Below are positions 45,225 to 57,219 of a stretch of DNA of 64,000 nt, piece by piece. Position 1 is the stretch's first letter. Each line of letters starts with the position of its first letter. The DNA is from Vandiemenella viatica (taxonomy: Eukaryota; Arthropoda; Insecta; Orthoptera; Morabidae). The stretch covers positions 219,583,473 to 219,647,472 of the forward strand of contig JARYHS010011408.1 of assembly GCA_031002005.1 (NCBI GenBank), written 5' to 3'. Under the pieces are notes generated by a model. The model ran no database searches, was not told where the DNA came from, and saw only the letters and a program-made list of their open reading frames with translations. A program made the position numbers and the translations under genes.

Positions 45225-45610
45225 GTCTAATCACACCTGTACATCCACTAATCATTTTCTCCAATAAGTGAAGGATTTTGAAACCTTTTCCTACCATCTA
45301 CTTAATGTATCCTGCCCAGCTGAGCTTATTATCAAATGTTATGCCGAGTTATTTAGATATCAAGTCTTCAACGAATAATTCATTCATTTCTGTGTTTCTG
45401 ATAAACTGACTTTTCTTTTATATTCGTTCCATGTTGACCTACCCAAGATAGATATTCCAACCATGAAAACCTGTAGCTGTTTACTGTCTTCCTCCTTTTT
45501 GATGCTACTATATAACATTATGTCAACTGAAAACAACCTAACTTCTGACTGTATTTGAATAGGCAACTTCTTGGGCACTCTTGGCATTACCTTTCAAAAT
45601 GTATTTGAAA
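45225..45610 (-). mobile_element. LINE family 2, internal fragment
   Basis: The minus strand reads LGITFDNKLSWAGYIK, a stop, MVGKGFKILHLLEKMISGCT. The same stretch occurs at 52655-53560 (LGISF..KLNWADHI, KGFKILHLLERVMMGCT). It lies between RT and the GYKTLVRP block. Confidence 0.75.
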
Positions 45611-47050
45611 CCACAGCTTAGTATTGTTTTAAATGCACCTTACGAATTCTGAGTTCAGTAGATAATTAAGCGTAGATTAATTGGTTATTAAACTTCATAG
45701 AGGCAGACGTCGTAACATCTTTTAGTTTTATTTATTTATCAATCTTGTTTCATGGATCCCTGCTGAGGAAGGACTTCTGGGATGTGAAACATGTCATGGG
45801 TAATACACATACATACAAATGAGTCATAATCATAGTAAAAAAAATTATATGTTACAAAGAAAAATAAAGAGAATAACAATAAGCATTAATTTTTACAACT
45901 GAATTTTGTAAAAGTAATATTGAACACAGTTAATTATTTTGTTCAAATTCTTGAATGGAGTAGGTATGGGAAGGTATTAAGGTTTTATTATGTTTCGATT
46001 AGTGACAACACTCTACTGCACTAAAACAACGCACCAAATACGAGTTGCTAATACGGCAAAGAGATAAATAGGTTAAAAAAAAAAAAAAACTGTCTCATTT
46101 CGAAGTTAACATAAATGTTTAAAGCTGATTTTGAAATTTCACAATTATTTTAAAGGAAATATGTGTAACATTGCATTCAAATTCTTTCATTTGTAGAATC
46201 GTATGGCGTCATTAAAAGTCAACTGCTTTCAAAAATAAAAATAAACAACACTGTATTTCATTAAATTGATGGTTTCTCTTCTGTAAAATTTAAACGACTG
46301 GAAAGTTACGAGCGGATGTTAGTAAGAAACTGGCAGTCATATAAATTTCTGGGTTAATTTTTACGTTAATTTAGTTTCTAGTCCTCCCATCCCATCCATA
46401 GAGTTTCCTTTTCAGGTAAGTGTATTGAAGGTCACACCAAGCTCGCTGGTTTATAAAGGCTGTTGTGATTATGACATTTCTAAACTTGTCTGGCTTACCT
46501 TCATCATAAAATCTTGTGTGTATTGGAATCGACTCCCCCGTCACTGAGAAGTGGCGTTGTACATATATTTATGGCCCTGGTCGGATGCACTCAGAATATT
46601 AAATTGTTACGTGGCTCAACAATAAGAGTATCGGGAACTTTATTGAATGGGAGGAGACTTGAATGCTGGTAGGAGAGAGGATCACTGAGGTCTACATATA
46701 CGAACAGGTAACGTATAAAACATTATTCCTTAAAATATATATTCATTATTGGATCAGTGTCAGACAATATTACAGTTGTAAACGTTATATATAATAGTGC
46801 TAATTTCTTTTCGTTGTCATTTTTAGGTGAAAAAAAATCTATCTGTAATTTCTTATCTATATAAAGAACATCTTTCCCCTTGAATAAATTATATAGTACC
46901 TTCAAGCAGCTATAGAAGTGAAAAGATTCTGGTTAGAATTGTGTCTAATGTAGCTGACTCCAAAAGCTACATATAACAGTTTCAAAGTTTTTATTTTGCG
47001 CGCGACATATTCATCCTTTCTGTTATCACAGGTGTTTCAAAGACATAATA
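45611..47050. other. AT-rich interval
   Basis: No clear gene. A GGDLNAG-like phrase at about 46645-46665 (plus) could be a trace of a LINE endonuclease, but nothing around it supports that firmly. Confidence 0.35.
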
Positions 47051-47056
47051 AATTCG

Positions 47057-47270
47057 TCTTTGGCCTCGCATTCGGAAGGGCGCATTTTTGAATCCCTGTC
47101 CAATCAACAAGATTTCGGTTTTCCATAGTTTCCCGAAATCAGTCCAGGCGAATGTCTGGAAGCTCCCTTCAATAGACCGTGGCCAAATTTCTTCCCGTTC
47201 GTTGCCTCCAGTCTTGTACTGCCTTTAATGACCTAGAAGTCGACGAGGCGTAAAGCAAATAAAATAGTAA
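47057..47270 (+). repeat. SINE family A, head-damaged
   Basis: Contains tggcctcgcattcggaaggg, a decayed B-box (tttttgaatccctg), core ttttccatagtttcccgaaa with ccaggcgaatgtctgg, and gtcgacgaggcgtaaagc at the 3' end. Confidence 0.8.
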
Positions 47271-47399
47271 ATTCATGTGGTCTTAAGACTTGATTTAGAT
47301 TTTTCGCTCATTCCGCCACTTTCGTTGATGGCCCTACAGGAATCTGAACAACGGAATATCATGGTGCACCCTTTTTATATGTAAATGGACGCGATATCT

Positions 47400-48660
47400 T
47401 ATCACATTTAGAAATATTATTGAGATTGAGTAAGAATAATTGCTGTATGAATTGGAATTATGCCATAGTAATATCGATTCATAAATTAAAGGAAATGAGA
47501 AGGGATGAGAACTGCAAAGCAATTAGTTTGACTTCAATGACAGAAAAGTTGATGGAGTGTTTGATATCCTATCCCATTAGGAATATCTGTGAAGATACGA
47601 AGTTGTTTTTATTCAGTAACATGGATTTAAGAGAGGTTATTTATGTGAACTGTAGTGTGCTATGTGTGGGCTATTTGAGATAAAATGACGATAAAGGCCA
47701 AATCGATAACGTGGCATTGGATCTCTCGAAGACACACGACAGAGTCATGCACAGAATGGCGATAAATAAATTTGATAAATTATTCTGTTGTATATTTTCA
47801 CTTAGAAATTGTTTGCAGCGAAAGTAGTGGGATTAAAACGTGTTGGCTGGGAACAGCTTCAAAAGGATAAGGATAAGGACAGGATATTTAGTTGGGTAGG
47901 TCAACAGGAAGTGAAGTAGTAGAGTTATCTTAGTAGCAACACACGAAGGAATCTAAGCTTTGTTTGATGATACAACAGAGGAAATATTTATTGCTTTTTG
48001 AAGGACACGTTGGAGTAGTGAACATTTTGAGAGGATGATGAGGAGATACAGCAAGGAAAAAAGGGGACTGAGTTGCAAAACTTTGGACAGGCATTTACTT
48101 GAGTATGGTGAAACAGTTGGAACCCACATTATTAGTATCAAATACAAGAGATGAATGTTATACACAGGTGGTTGGCTAGATTTGCTGGCAGCAATACCGT
48201 AGAGTGTATGGTAAAGCAGAAGAACTGAGATTGACTGGAAGATAGGAAGATAGCGTGTAAGGCAATGGTTCCCAAATAGTTTTCCCGAGTACCACTTCAA
48301 GAAAGAGCTGAACCTCGCGTACCCCCTTATAGCTACATTTGCCTCTGCGTTCATTCCAGTCTAGTGCTTCGCACAGCCACAGCATTACAGAAATGTAATT
48401 CACATACACACCGTTTGACTGTCTTAAAATATATTTTGGCGGTAGTAATATTTGCGTAATTGTTTTTTTTTTTCAATTGTCTTATTGCATACCTTAGTCA
48501 AGAGAGAACCTCGCGTACCCCCGGGAGCAACCTCACGTACCCCTGGAGGTACGCGTACCACTAATTGGGAACCACTGGTGTAAGGTATACATTGGCGATG
48601 ATGCCTGGATGTACATTGCTGTTTGTGAAAATTACCAAACCAAGAAGGTAACATATGATT
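47400..48660 (+). mobile_element. Jockey/CR1-like LINE, RT to C-terminus, decayed
   Basis: RT blocks: WNYAIVISIHKLKE (about 47450), CKAISLTSMTEKLMECLI (about 47515), then NVALDLSKTHDRVMHR (about 47710), the catalytic 'D.SKAFD.V.H' box with F to H changes. After a gap come ARFAGSNTVECM and LEDRKIACK (about 48175-48262). Across the hAT MITE the frame continues VYIGDDAWMYI (48586-48620), matching YVGDGAWRDI in the copy at 49430-50050. It has many stops and is inactive. Confidence 0.75.
48263..48577. mobile_element. hAT MITE, 315 bp, inside a LINE frame
   Basis: A perfect 8-bp duplication gtgtaagg flanks it (48255-48262, 48578-48585). Ends are caatggttcccaaa and, inverted, cagtggttcccaat. Internal gtacccc blocks repeat (gcgtacccccttat, gcgtacccccgggag, cacgtacccctgg). 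Ends of the 'CAGTGGTTCCCAA' type are well known in hAT elements. Removal restores the LINE frame. Confidence 0.93.
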
Positions 48661-49116
48661 ACAATGAAATTTATTCCATCTATTAGACGCACTCTGACCA
48701 TGAGAATTCAGTATGTTCCGAAACTTCCATGTGCTGCAATCAGAGCCTCATTAGACATGTTGTGTCATGGAATGAAAGAGAGCCTGCATATGCTGCTAGG
48801 GAACAGATTGTAGGCGCGTCTACAAAGCCTCGACAGTGGATGCAGAAGGACCTGAACGAACAAGCTGCCCACCGACCATATCTCACACATGATGGATGGG
48901 CGACATGTCAAGCGAATGTGAAGGCCAGGGAAGTCCGTCATTCTTCGACGAAGACTTGCACGTTCCTAGCCACATGTGGTCGGGCTTTGTCCTGTTGAAA
49001 TGTGACATGTGGAGCTGCTTGCAGGAGAGGCAGTGCCTCGGGCTCTAAAACCTCCCTGATGTAGCGGTTGCTATTCGGATTGCCCTCAATGCATAGGAGG
49101 CGAGATTATTGTTTAT

Positions 49117-49403
49117 TATTATTATTATGAATAATTGTCACGCCAATGCAATTGAATTTGCAATATATTACAGTGCAGTGAAAGTGCTACGTGTTTATTC
49201 ACAAAGATGCAACCAACACCTGTAATGCAACTGTTGCTACAAATATAACTGATGCTGAAATACTGTACAATTATATGCATATGTGACCGATAAAAATACA
49301 GAACCACTGAAGATGCTTCAGAGAATTAATTAAAACGCGTTCAGGAAATAAAGCAACAAATTCAATTGTATTGGTGTGACAATTATTCATAATAATTGAT
49401 CTT
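49117..49403. repeat. Inverted repeat, about 287 bp
   Basis: Arms of about 40 bp: attattatgaataattgtca followed by cgccaatgcaattgaatttg on the left, inverted with two mismatches on the right. The centre has gaagatgcttcagag and aaacgcgtt, a phrase also seen in some SINE/LINE tails. It lies between the Tc1 C-terminal part and a LINE 3' end. Confidence 0.55.
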
Positions 49404-49429
49404 ATCGCAATTGAGGAAATGACCAGCAA

Positions 49430-50050
49430 TATCCAGATTATTATTATTAATTTAATTGCGATGGGACTAACGCTCTGGTGGCAATTTCTCTAGTCATCCA
49501 ATTACCCCATTTTATATTATTTTTAATTTTTTTTATTGTTGCAGTGTTAAATTCCTCCCCCATTCACTTTTCCGATTTACTAATTTTAATTTGAAAGTCC
49601 TTATGAGTTTTTGGTAAATTATTCATAACTTCACTTGGTAATTTGTTCCAATCCCTGACACCCTTACCAGCAAAAGAAACTTTTCCCAATCCCTTATTCA
49701 TGAAATCGAGCTCCCGCTTGTGGTCATGGTCGCCTTTCCCCTTCCATGCACCATTCCTAATTCTTTGACCAATATCCCTCCAAGCCCCATCACCAACATA
49801 TGCCCTGTCCATTCCCAGCTCTCTCTTCACCTTCCTCCTTTCCTCCAAGGACTCCCAATCCAGCTCCATTATCATATCAATTACTGACTTGGTCCTGAGA
49901 TAAGTTCCACAAACAAATCTAGCTGCTCTCCTTTGCATACCCTCCAACTCCTGTATTTTATTGCCAAAATGTGGGTCCCAAACTATACCATCATATTCAA
50001 CCAATGGTCTGGCCATAGTTTTGTAACCCAATTCCCTAACATCTTTGGTA
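49430..50050 (-). mobile_element. LINE family 2, best preserved C-terminus
   Basis: The 179-codon minus-strand frame 50103-49564 reads through DVRELGYKTMARPLVEYDGI, VWDPHFGNKIQELEGMQRRA and ARFVCGTYLRTKS, then MELDWESLEERRKVKRELGM, GAWRDIG, and KVSFAGKGVRDWNKLPSEV to the end. The last half is open without stops, which suggests a younger copy than the other family 2 copies. The first about 18 codons of the frame belong to the Tc1 fragment. The 3' region has a short ATT-rich run near 49440-49453. Confidence 0.82.
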
Positions 50051-51020
50051 GATCGCATGTTATAGCGAGTGGCACCCCAAACCACCAGTCTTGGCGTTTG
50101 CACACCATGCCGCCCAACAGTGCAGTCCGCCGATTACGTTCACCAGCATCTCTCAGCACGCCAGTTTGGCCAGTCGTCCACTGGAACCAATTTCGTCCGA
50201 TTTTGCGGCCGACATGGTCGTCCGATCAACCTCGTCCACTGCAGCCGAATTACGCCCGACACACATTGCCGATCCGTCACTGTCGCTTCAACACCGAGTG
50301 GACGGGATGTTTATATAAAATGTATTGTGACTTACATTTAGTAAAAACAGACTTTACCTTGTCAGGGCCGTATTTATAATATGCAGACGCTAGGGCTAAA
50401 TCTGTGATGCGCGCTCTGCCACGTAAAAATATTTTGAAATGCAACCTCACATTTTCTAACCATTTTCTAACCAAGAATCTAAAATAAACATTTGAAATTT
50501 ATTAATTAATTGTAGAATATTCTACTATATTGTATATAGACGAATTGTCGAGATAAAGATGGAAACAACTGAAAATCATTGAGATATTCATTACAATTTG
50601 CTAACATCCTTCTTAACAATTATAGAAGAAAAAGAATGTAAAGTTGAGAGTTATGTCCATGTTACCAATTTCGCAAAAATCAATATTTCAATTGCAAAAA
50701 TAAATGAACATACAAGATAGAAAGCAAAACGACACAAAAACAAGGATTATAAGAAACAGGCAAATTTAATTTTTGTAACGCAGGCTCATAGGCCTACAAA
50801 GCCTATGTTAAAATGCTCAAACGTTAAGCCAGAATTGTGGTCGAAGCTGTTCTGTCGGTTAAGGTCATAACGACTAGAAGGCGATCATCCTGCGCTATGG
50901 TCACATTGTGTGGTCCAATACCGGCTCGTCGTCGTGTATGATCCTCTTCTGTCCCCTGTTCCACACACGCATCGCTGTACCTATGCGAGCCGCAAAATCA
51001 CGGTGCGAGAAACCAATCAG

Positions 51021-52149
51021 CAGTGTGTATAGGGGAGATTTATTAGGATTAATCCAGATATTATTTAACTATTCGATTATTTAATTCGTCGAATTAACAT
51101 TTGGGAACATTTGAATCAACTTCCACCTACAGTGTATGTCAGTGCCTCAATGACATTCCTAGCCTACCAACACATTCCTCCCGTCCTGTTGTGGAGTAAG
51201 TTGTAACCACCACCATTGTTAGAACGCGTGTGTTTTCACAAAGGAGATTTGAGCGGCTACAGAATTTCGTCCACAGATCAGAGATCTAAGAAGGCGGCAG
51301 ACGGCAAAGGGTCTTTCGGCTTCTGCCTTGCGGTCAGTCCACCTCAAACACGTGCGGTACGGCAGTGAACACAAATAACTGCCGAGTATAAAGCCATCTT
51401 ACTTTTGACTAAACGAGCTATAGTTGAAGATTTATAGTTTAAACATATGTTGATCAAAATCGTTTCTTGCGACAACGTATTTTGTCCATTGTATAGTACG
51501 AATTATGATCAACATAAATTTTCGAAAATTTCTGTAATCAATTTTGCATTTTTTTAAATATTTTTAACCACTTACTTTTTAGAGCTCTTTTGACCATTGG
51601 AACAGAAACCTGTTGTCACTATGCTGTCTGTTCATAAGGTCTTTAACTCGTAAACTGAATTAGTTTCTCACTTCAGACTCATACCATCTTTTAGTTGGTG
51701 CATTTTTAAAATGTTGTTACCTAGGAACTTAAAGTCTGTCTCCAATATCGACCGCATGCAAATACTAAAACTTCCTATATTAGAGACAAATTTTGGTAAT
51801 TATTTTATTATATAATATTATTTTATTTTATGTGTTACTATTCTGATGTCTAATCAGTCCTCGCTTTTCCTTGCTGTAGTAAATTCGAATGTTATTATAT
51901 AATCTATCATCCCCATTCTTTTCACATGGGAACTTTAACTTATGGTTCTCTATAACATCTAATACAATATATCGTTCAACTTTTCCTGCCATTATCTTGA
52001 AACGTTAAATTACAACTTCTTAACGAAATAGCATTTTCTATGCTTTTCGCTCCATTCGTTTTATTAACTTACTTCTAGATACCTCCGATCCACAGGTAAC
52101 ACATCTCGCAATGAGAGATTAATTGAGTAGTCAATGTCCATGTCATTAG
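51021..52149. other. AT-rich interval
   Basis: A GC-balanced pocket lies at about 51170-51370 without motifs. No gene is seen. Confidence 0.35.
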
Positions 52150-52286
52150 AGTCTGTAAATGACTGGGCCAAGAAACGTGAAGGAGTTTCCGGGAGTGATG
52201 TCGGGAAACAATGGAAAACCGAAATCTGGTTGGACAGACCATGGAAGCCAGGAACCACTGTTAACCGCTCACTCACCAGGATCGGT
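52150..52286 (-). repeat. SINE family A, minus strand
   Basis: The reverse complement shows cctggtgagtgagcggtt (A-box), a decayed B-box, core gatttcggttttccattg, and a gggaaactccttc block. The 3' end is missing. Confidence 0.7.
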
Positions 52287-52654
52287 CTTTGTCTTTCCCG
52301 AATTAAAATATTCTCGTATAACGGTATTCTTCAACTTATATAACTGAGTTAAAACTGTTTCAGTCCATAACATACGTATTTATTTGACCTTCCCACAGCG
52401 GTCGTTCTAAGCGGACCACCTTGAGTCAGTTTCATTTCCTCGGATGATTCATGTCGTTCTTCACATACACGAAGAAAGATTTGGCACAGGTCAATTTAAG
52501 GACTACATAATCTGCACATTGACCTGCTAGAACGGGTACATATCCATGATAGCTCAGGCGCTTTAACACTAATCTACCTTATCGCTACCTACATTAGTCT
52601 GAACTAGGTAATAACTGAAACAAAAGCAATGAACTAGCGAAATGTAGATCATTT

Positions 52655-53560
52655 TTTTAAAATTAAATTAAATTGCAATGGAGCATACGCTCCGGTGGCA
52701 ATTTCCCTAAACACCCATCTTCCCCCTTTTCTGCATCCACCTATACTTACCCTTTACAAATTTTAACTTTAAATTCTTTCAAACGTTTTTGGCAAATTAT
52801 TCCAATCCCTGACACCCTTACCTAAAAAAGAGAATCTTCCTACACCCTTGTGCCTGAAATCGAGTGCCAGATTGTGGTCATGGTCATCTTTTCCTTTCCA
52901 TGCATTACTTTCAATTCTTACACCAACATCTTTCCATGCCTCATCAGTCATCACCAATATACGCCTTGTACACTCCCATGACCCTCTTCACTCTCCTTCA
53001 GTCTTCCAATGAGTCCCATTCCAGCTCTTTTATCATATCTGTTGCTGATTGCGTTCTGCGATAATTTCTAGAAACAAATCTAGCAGTCCTTTTTTGTAAA
53101 CCTCTCCATCTCCTGTATTTGATACTCAAGTGTGGGTCCCATACTACGCTACCAAATTCGAGCAATGGTCTGACCAAAGTTTTGTAACCCAATTCCTTTA
53201 CTTCTCTCGTACATCCCATCATCACTCTCTCCAACAAATGCAGAATTTTGAAACCTTTTCCTACTGCCTATCCAATGTGATCTGCCCAGTTAAGCTTGTT
53301 ATCAAATGAAATGCCAAGATATTTACATTTCAAGTCTTCAATAAGCAATTCTTTCCCCACCTTTTAATGGTAATAAACTTTTAGTTTTTTTATTTGTGTA
53401 TCTAATAAGCTGACGCTTCTTTGTATTTATCTTTATCCCATTTTTACCAACCCAACTAGATATCCTGTCCAAATCATCATGTGCAGTATTAGTCATTGAT
53501 TATGTAATTCCTTTTATCAAAGCGCTACTATCAAACCATCACTTTTCTTCTCTGCATCTG
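52655..53560 (-). mobile_element. LINE family 2, RT end to 3' end
   Basis: Minus-strand pieces: KKRQLIRYTNKKTKS, a decayed YLGISF and KGFKILHLLERVMMGCTREV, KELGYKTLVRPLLEFGSVVW, and TARFVSRNYRRTQSATDMIK. Then come WDSLED, GKDDHDHNLALDFRHKGVGR, and RFSFLGKGVRDWNNLPKTFE. The 3' end shares ctccggtggcaatttccct with ctctggtggcaatttctct at 49471. Frames shift at least twice. Confidence 0.85.
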
Positions 53561-53985
53561 TAAATCTATTGTTAGTTAGGTATGTTACTTTGTTCCAGCA
53601 CCACGCAAAAACTTCTGAACCAATCTGAATGTGGTTTTGTGATTTTAAAGACTATGGGCTAACTTCAAATCTGCGGTATATCTGATGACTCTATAAGCCC
53701 GACGGACGGAGTAAGAAATGATAAGTTGTTAGTAACCAGAACAAACAGGCACCAGAGATTCTTAATGCAATCCCGGCCAAAAAATGTACACAACTCCAAA
53801 TATAAAATCTTCAATATGCCTAGAAAGTTTTGGTTCTCACTTAAAACAACTTTTGAACACTAGGATCTTACTTAAAAACTGCTCAACGACTTTCAATTAT
53901 TAATACTACTTTAGGTTATAAAGATACTGTACTACAAACGTCAGAAAGTTTTTGAAGTCACCAAAAATAAGAAATGAAACTTCTT
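53561..53985. other. Unassigned interval
   Basis: No motif or repeat recognised. Confidence 0.35.
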
Positions 53986-53987
53986 AT

Positions 53988-54355
53988 ATAGGGTCTTAAA
54001 AAAAAGTGTAAAATATTTTAGGAGGTGACGGTATGCATCAAAATAAGACAATATTGTCTAATACACATTGGGTCACAAAAACATACTTTCAGAGTTAATT
54101 CCAGGTCTACAATGTGACGCCCATTCACGGCAATGCATGCCTCAGTCCTTCGCACTCTTTGAAACTATCCGGTTGATCCCGTACTTGATGATATGCATTG
54201 AAGATGCACAGGACCAACCAAGACAGTTTCAAAAAACGCGCAATTCCTTACGCGGAAAGTATTTTTTTGAGACCCAATGTGTATTAGACAATTTTGTCTT
54301 ATTTTGATGCATACCGTCATCTCCTAAAATATATTACATTTTTTAACACCCTGTA
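53988..54355. mobile_element. Tc1/mariner-type MITE, 368 bp
   Basis: Inverted arms of about 100 bp share tattttaggag.tgacggta, then tgcatcaaaataagacaa and ttgtctaatacacattgggt. Outer ends are tagggtcttaaaa and, inverted, cagggtgttaaaa, with ta on both sides (left within tatata, right tata). The 150-bp centre has no transposase. Confidence 0.85.
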
Positions 54356-54359
54356 TAGC

Positions 54360-55105
54360 ACGTATTGTTTTTTTTTCCTTCTTCGGGTTAATGACTCCTA
54401 TTCGAAAATAAAAAGAAGCTGATGTATACGCATTACTCCAAACACTTTGGTTTGCCAGTGCGAAGCTGTAGTCAAGTGCTAGTAAGATACACTTCAGTGG
54501 GCTCACTATGGTTCTTACCAAAACTCCCGATGTTCAGTGTCCGCTGTGCACTTCAACAGAGCAACCTGCTAACCTATCCGCCAGGTTACCGTGCCGGCGT
54601 CCCAGGAAGCAGCGCTTTGTTCCCATTGTGAGTGGTGGGCGTATAGCGAACTATTCAGCCATGCCGCCCCAATAGCAACAAAGACCATCCCGGGCGATCA
54701 GCCAGGGCTAATAACACTGTGCCCCGAGGGTTGCAGAATCCACTTCTCTACCTGCGAAATGGCCCTCACAGCGCCCTCCAGAACTCGACACTGCCCTTTT
54801 GAAGGCCCATTACACCCTTTCGTGATCGTCAATGGATCAAAAGATGAAGGGCTTAGCACTCAACGACAGAGAAACGCCTCCGCTTAAGAGTACGGTGTGG
54901 TGCTTGGAGGGTGCCACCCTGTAACACACATGTCGACTCGATTAACTCAATCTACCTGGGAAGACCCCACAGGATTTTTCGCACAGACCTACTGGTGGGC
55001 TTTTCTAGGTTGCTTAAAACTGGGTCACAGATAAAGTATATTTATCCCACCTGCTAGTAAAGCGACACAACAAAAAGTGACATATATTACAGTAATAATA
55101 TAAAG
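54360..55105. other. Interval with a GC-rich pocket
   Basis: The part from 54560 to 54920 is GC-richer, with a 98-codon plus-strand frame that has no known motif. It could be a retroelement untranslated region or a host exon; I see no support for either. Confidence 0.35.
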
Positions 55106-55107
55106 CT

Positions 55108-55270
55108 TCGGTATTGAATTTGGGAGGACTACAGTTCGAATTCCCGTCCGGCCATCCAGTTTTGGTTTTTCATGGATTACTAAAATCATTCTAGTCGAAT
55201 TCCTTCCCTTTGCTTGCCGCCACGACTCTAATGACATCAATGTCGACGGGTCGTAAAGCCAACAAAAAAA
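55108..55270 (+). repeat. SINE family A, damaged
   Basis: Contains gaatttgggaggactac, B-box agttcgaattcccgtccgg, core tttttcatggattactaaaa, and gtcgacgggtcgtaaagcc with a short A tail at about 55264-55273. Confidence 0.78.
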
Positions 55271-55274
55271 AAAT

Positions 55275-56095
55275 TTAAAAAAGTACAGCAAAATAATTAC
55301 TCCGATCACTTTGTATCCCTTCTGAATATTTGCGACGTATGGAATATATTAGCTTAAAACATAATACTGGTTGAAAAGAAAGATTATTGGTGATACCATT
55401 CACCAGTTTCTTTCTCCGAATCACAAAACTCTGATATATTACAAAAAGAATGTCCCTGACCCCAATTTTAAGAAAAATGAAAATAACTTCTTCAAATTTT
55501 ATGGAATCTCAAAAACTTGTGACAGTATCCAACCACGAAACAATAGGGACATTTCTGTAACCAGAATAAATTGTATTATTTATCTTCACTTAAATTTGAT
55601 ATTAAACATTTGAAACTCTGAAGCACTAATTTTTAAAAAGGTTTTTAAAATATTTGGTTATTTATCTAATAATTACGATAATTAGAATTACAAAAATAAA
55701 AAATTCACAGACTTTTTGTTTGTTAAAGTACCGAATGAAAATTACAAGCTTTTTGGAACTTCAAGATGAATATTTCTTAAAAGCTATAATCTTTTATTTT
55801 ATAAAATTCAGTTAACGACAGTCAGTATCTTCAGAAACTATAATTATGACACACAGAACATTACAGCTTTTATCAAGTAAAATTTAGTGCTCTGTAATAA
55901 CATTTTCACATTTCGTCTCTACATACATCTAACCCTTCTAACCCACTTTGTTTTACTGAGCACGTTTAGATTTTATTTAAAAGCAATGTTGTTGAAACAG
56001 TGTGTAATAAGTCATATGTGGTATGTCCTTTTATGTGCACACAATTGCTGTTAAATGTCAAAAGCAAACGCGTTGCTAAAAATAAATAATTACGG
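55275..56095. other. AT-rich interval
   Basis: An 80-codon plus-strand frame (55371-55613) is rich in K, N and I, as expected from AT-rich sequence. No motif. Confidence 0.35.
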
Positions 56096-57219
56096 GCTAA
56101 AGTAGCAAAAGTCATGGGTTATATCCTAATATCGTGTGGGATCCCCTCTTTCCCGGCGAAGTGTATCAACCCGACGTGGCATTGACTCAACAAGTCGTCG
56201 ACAGCCTCCTGGAGAAATATCCATTCACGCTTCCTCTACTTGCGAAAATTGTAGGCAGTGTTAGACGTTGTACATAAACTGATGTTTCGATCATGTCCCG
56301 GATATGTGGGGGCTTCCAAGAAAGCGCGGTGCCCCCAAATTACGCGGGGTTCCCCAGAAGGCGCGGGGCCGTAGATTTGCTAACTCCTGTTATATGGCTA
56401 ATCCGGTACTGCATGTGCGGTGATCTAGGTCGCGGAATAATTGGCTGAAACTGACTAGATTACTAGAATGTTCCTGAAACCAATCGTGAACCATTTTGCC
56501 CCGCAGATACGACGTATTGTGGTTCTGGATATATATCGTTGTTTGGGAACATGAATACCATGAATAGCTGCAAATGGTCTCCAAGTATCTGAGTATAAAC
56601 AATTCCATCCAATGGTCAGTTCAGATTTACCAAAGATAGCAGTTCATGCCGTGTAAACACAAGCCATACCACGATTGAACCACCACCAGTTAGTACAGTG
56701 TCTTCCTGCCAACCTTGATCCATTGCCAACCGAAATGTTCACGAATCCAGGAGAAGCGTTCAGCAGAGGGGTTTTTGATTTCAGAGGCACTCGCATCGGT
56801 CTTCTGCTGCCATATCGCTTAAAAGCCAAATTCCGTTGCATTGTCCGCAAGGACACATCTGTCGAAAGTCACAAATTGAGCGTTGCTGTTCTCTGACGTA
56901 GTGTTGCCTGTCTGTTAACACTGAAACTTCGACGCAGACGTCGCTGGTTACGGTGATTAAGTAGACGTTCTCGCGCACTGCGTTATCAATGGCAGGAGGC
57001 AATACCGGAAATTGACTTGAAATGGAATTAACCATGCGGTTATTGCCAGCTACCATTCCGCGTTTAAAGTCTTTTAATTCACGTCGTGCTACTACAACCA
57101 CATCAGAAAGCCATTCACACGACTTATGAGAGTGCAAATGAAAGCTCCCAACACTTCCGCATGCTATTGCCATATGGATATTCACATCTTCCTATTATAT
57201 TATTTTTGACATTGCAGTG
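56096..57219 (-). mobile_element. Tc1-like transposon, decayed
   Basis: The left end has agtagcaaaagtcatgggtt; the right end has gccatatggatattcaca and ttttgacattgcagtg. These are decayed versions of Tc1-like ends that contain 'GGTGACAAAAGTCATGGGATA'. On the minus strand the transposase N-terminus reads SDVVVVARRELKDFKRGMVA. Then follow the R-rich HTH zone, MSLRTMQRNLAFKRYGSRRP, and a HDWFQEHSSNL block, with frameshifts between. Parts of the catalytic core are scrambled or deleted. Confidence 0.75.

Larger units (their letters stand above)
48690..51020 (-). pseudogene. Tc1-type transposase, split by a LINE insertion
   Basis: N-terminal part (about 51020-50810, minus): SHRDFAARIGTAMRVWNRG, as in the 'S..DIA.RTG.....V...W' helix-turn-helix of Tc1 relatives. 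Middle (about 50330-50055): TVGRHGVQTPRLVVWGATRY, the 'VMVWGAI.Y' block, with frameshifts. Then a LINE intervenes (to about 49112). C-terminal part (49105-48690): EGNPNSNRYIREVLEPEALP, then PHVTFQQDKARPHVARNVQ, where the D of QQD is the second catalytic residue. The last acidic residue is not seen. The joined order fits one element carrying nested insertions. Confidence 0.65.

Noticed and set aside
46640..46700. LINE endonuclease 'GGDLNAG' motif
   Set aside because: A seven-residue match only; no neighbouring endonuclease blocks could be read.
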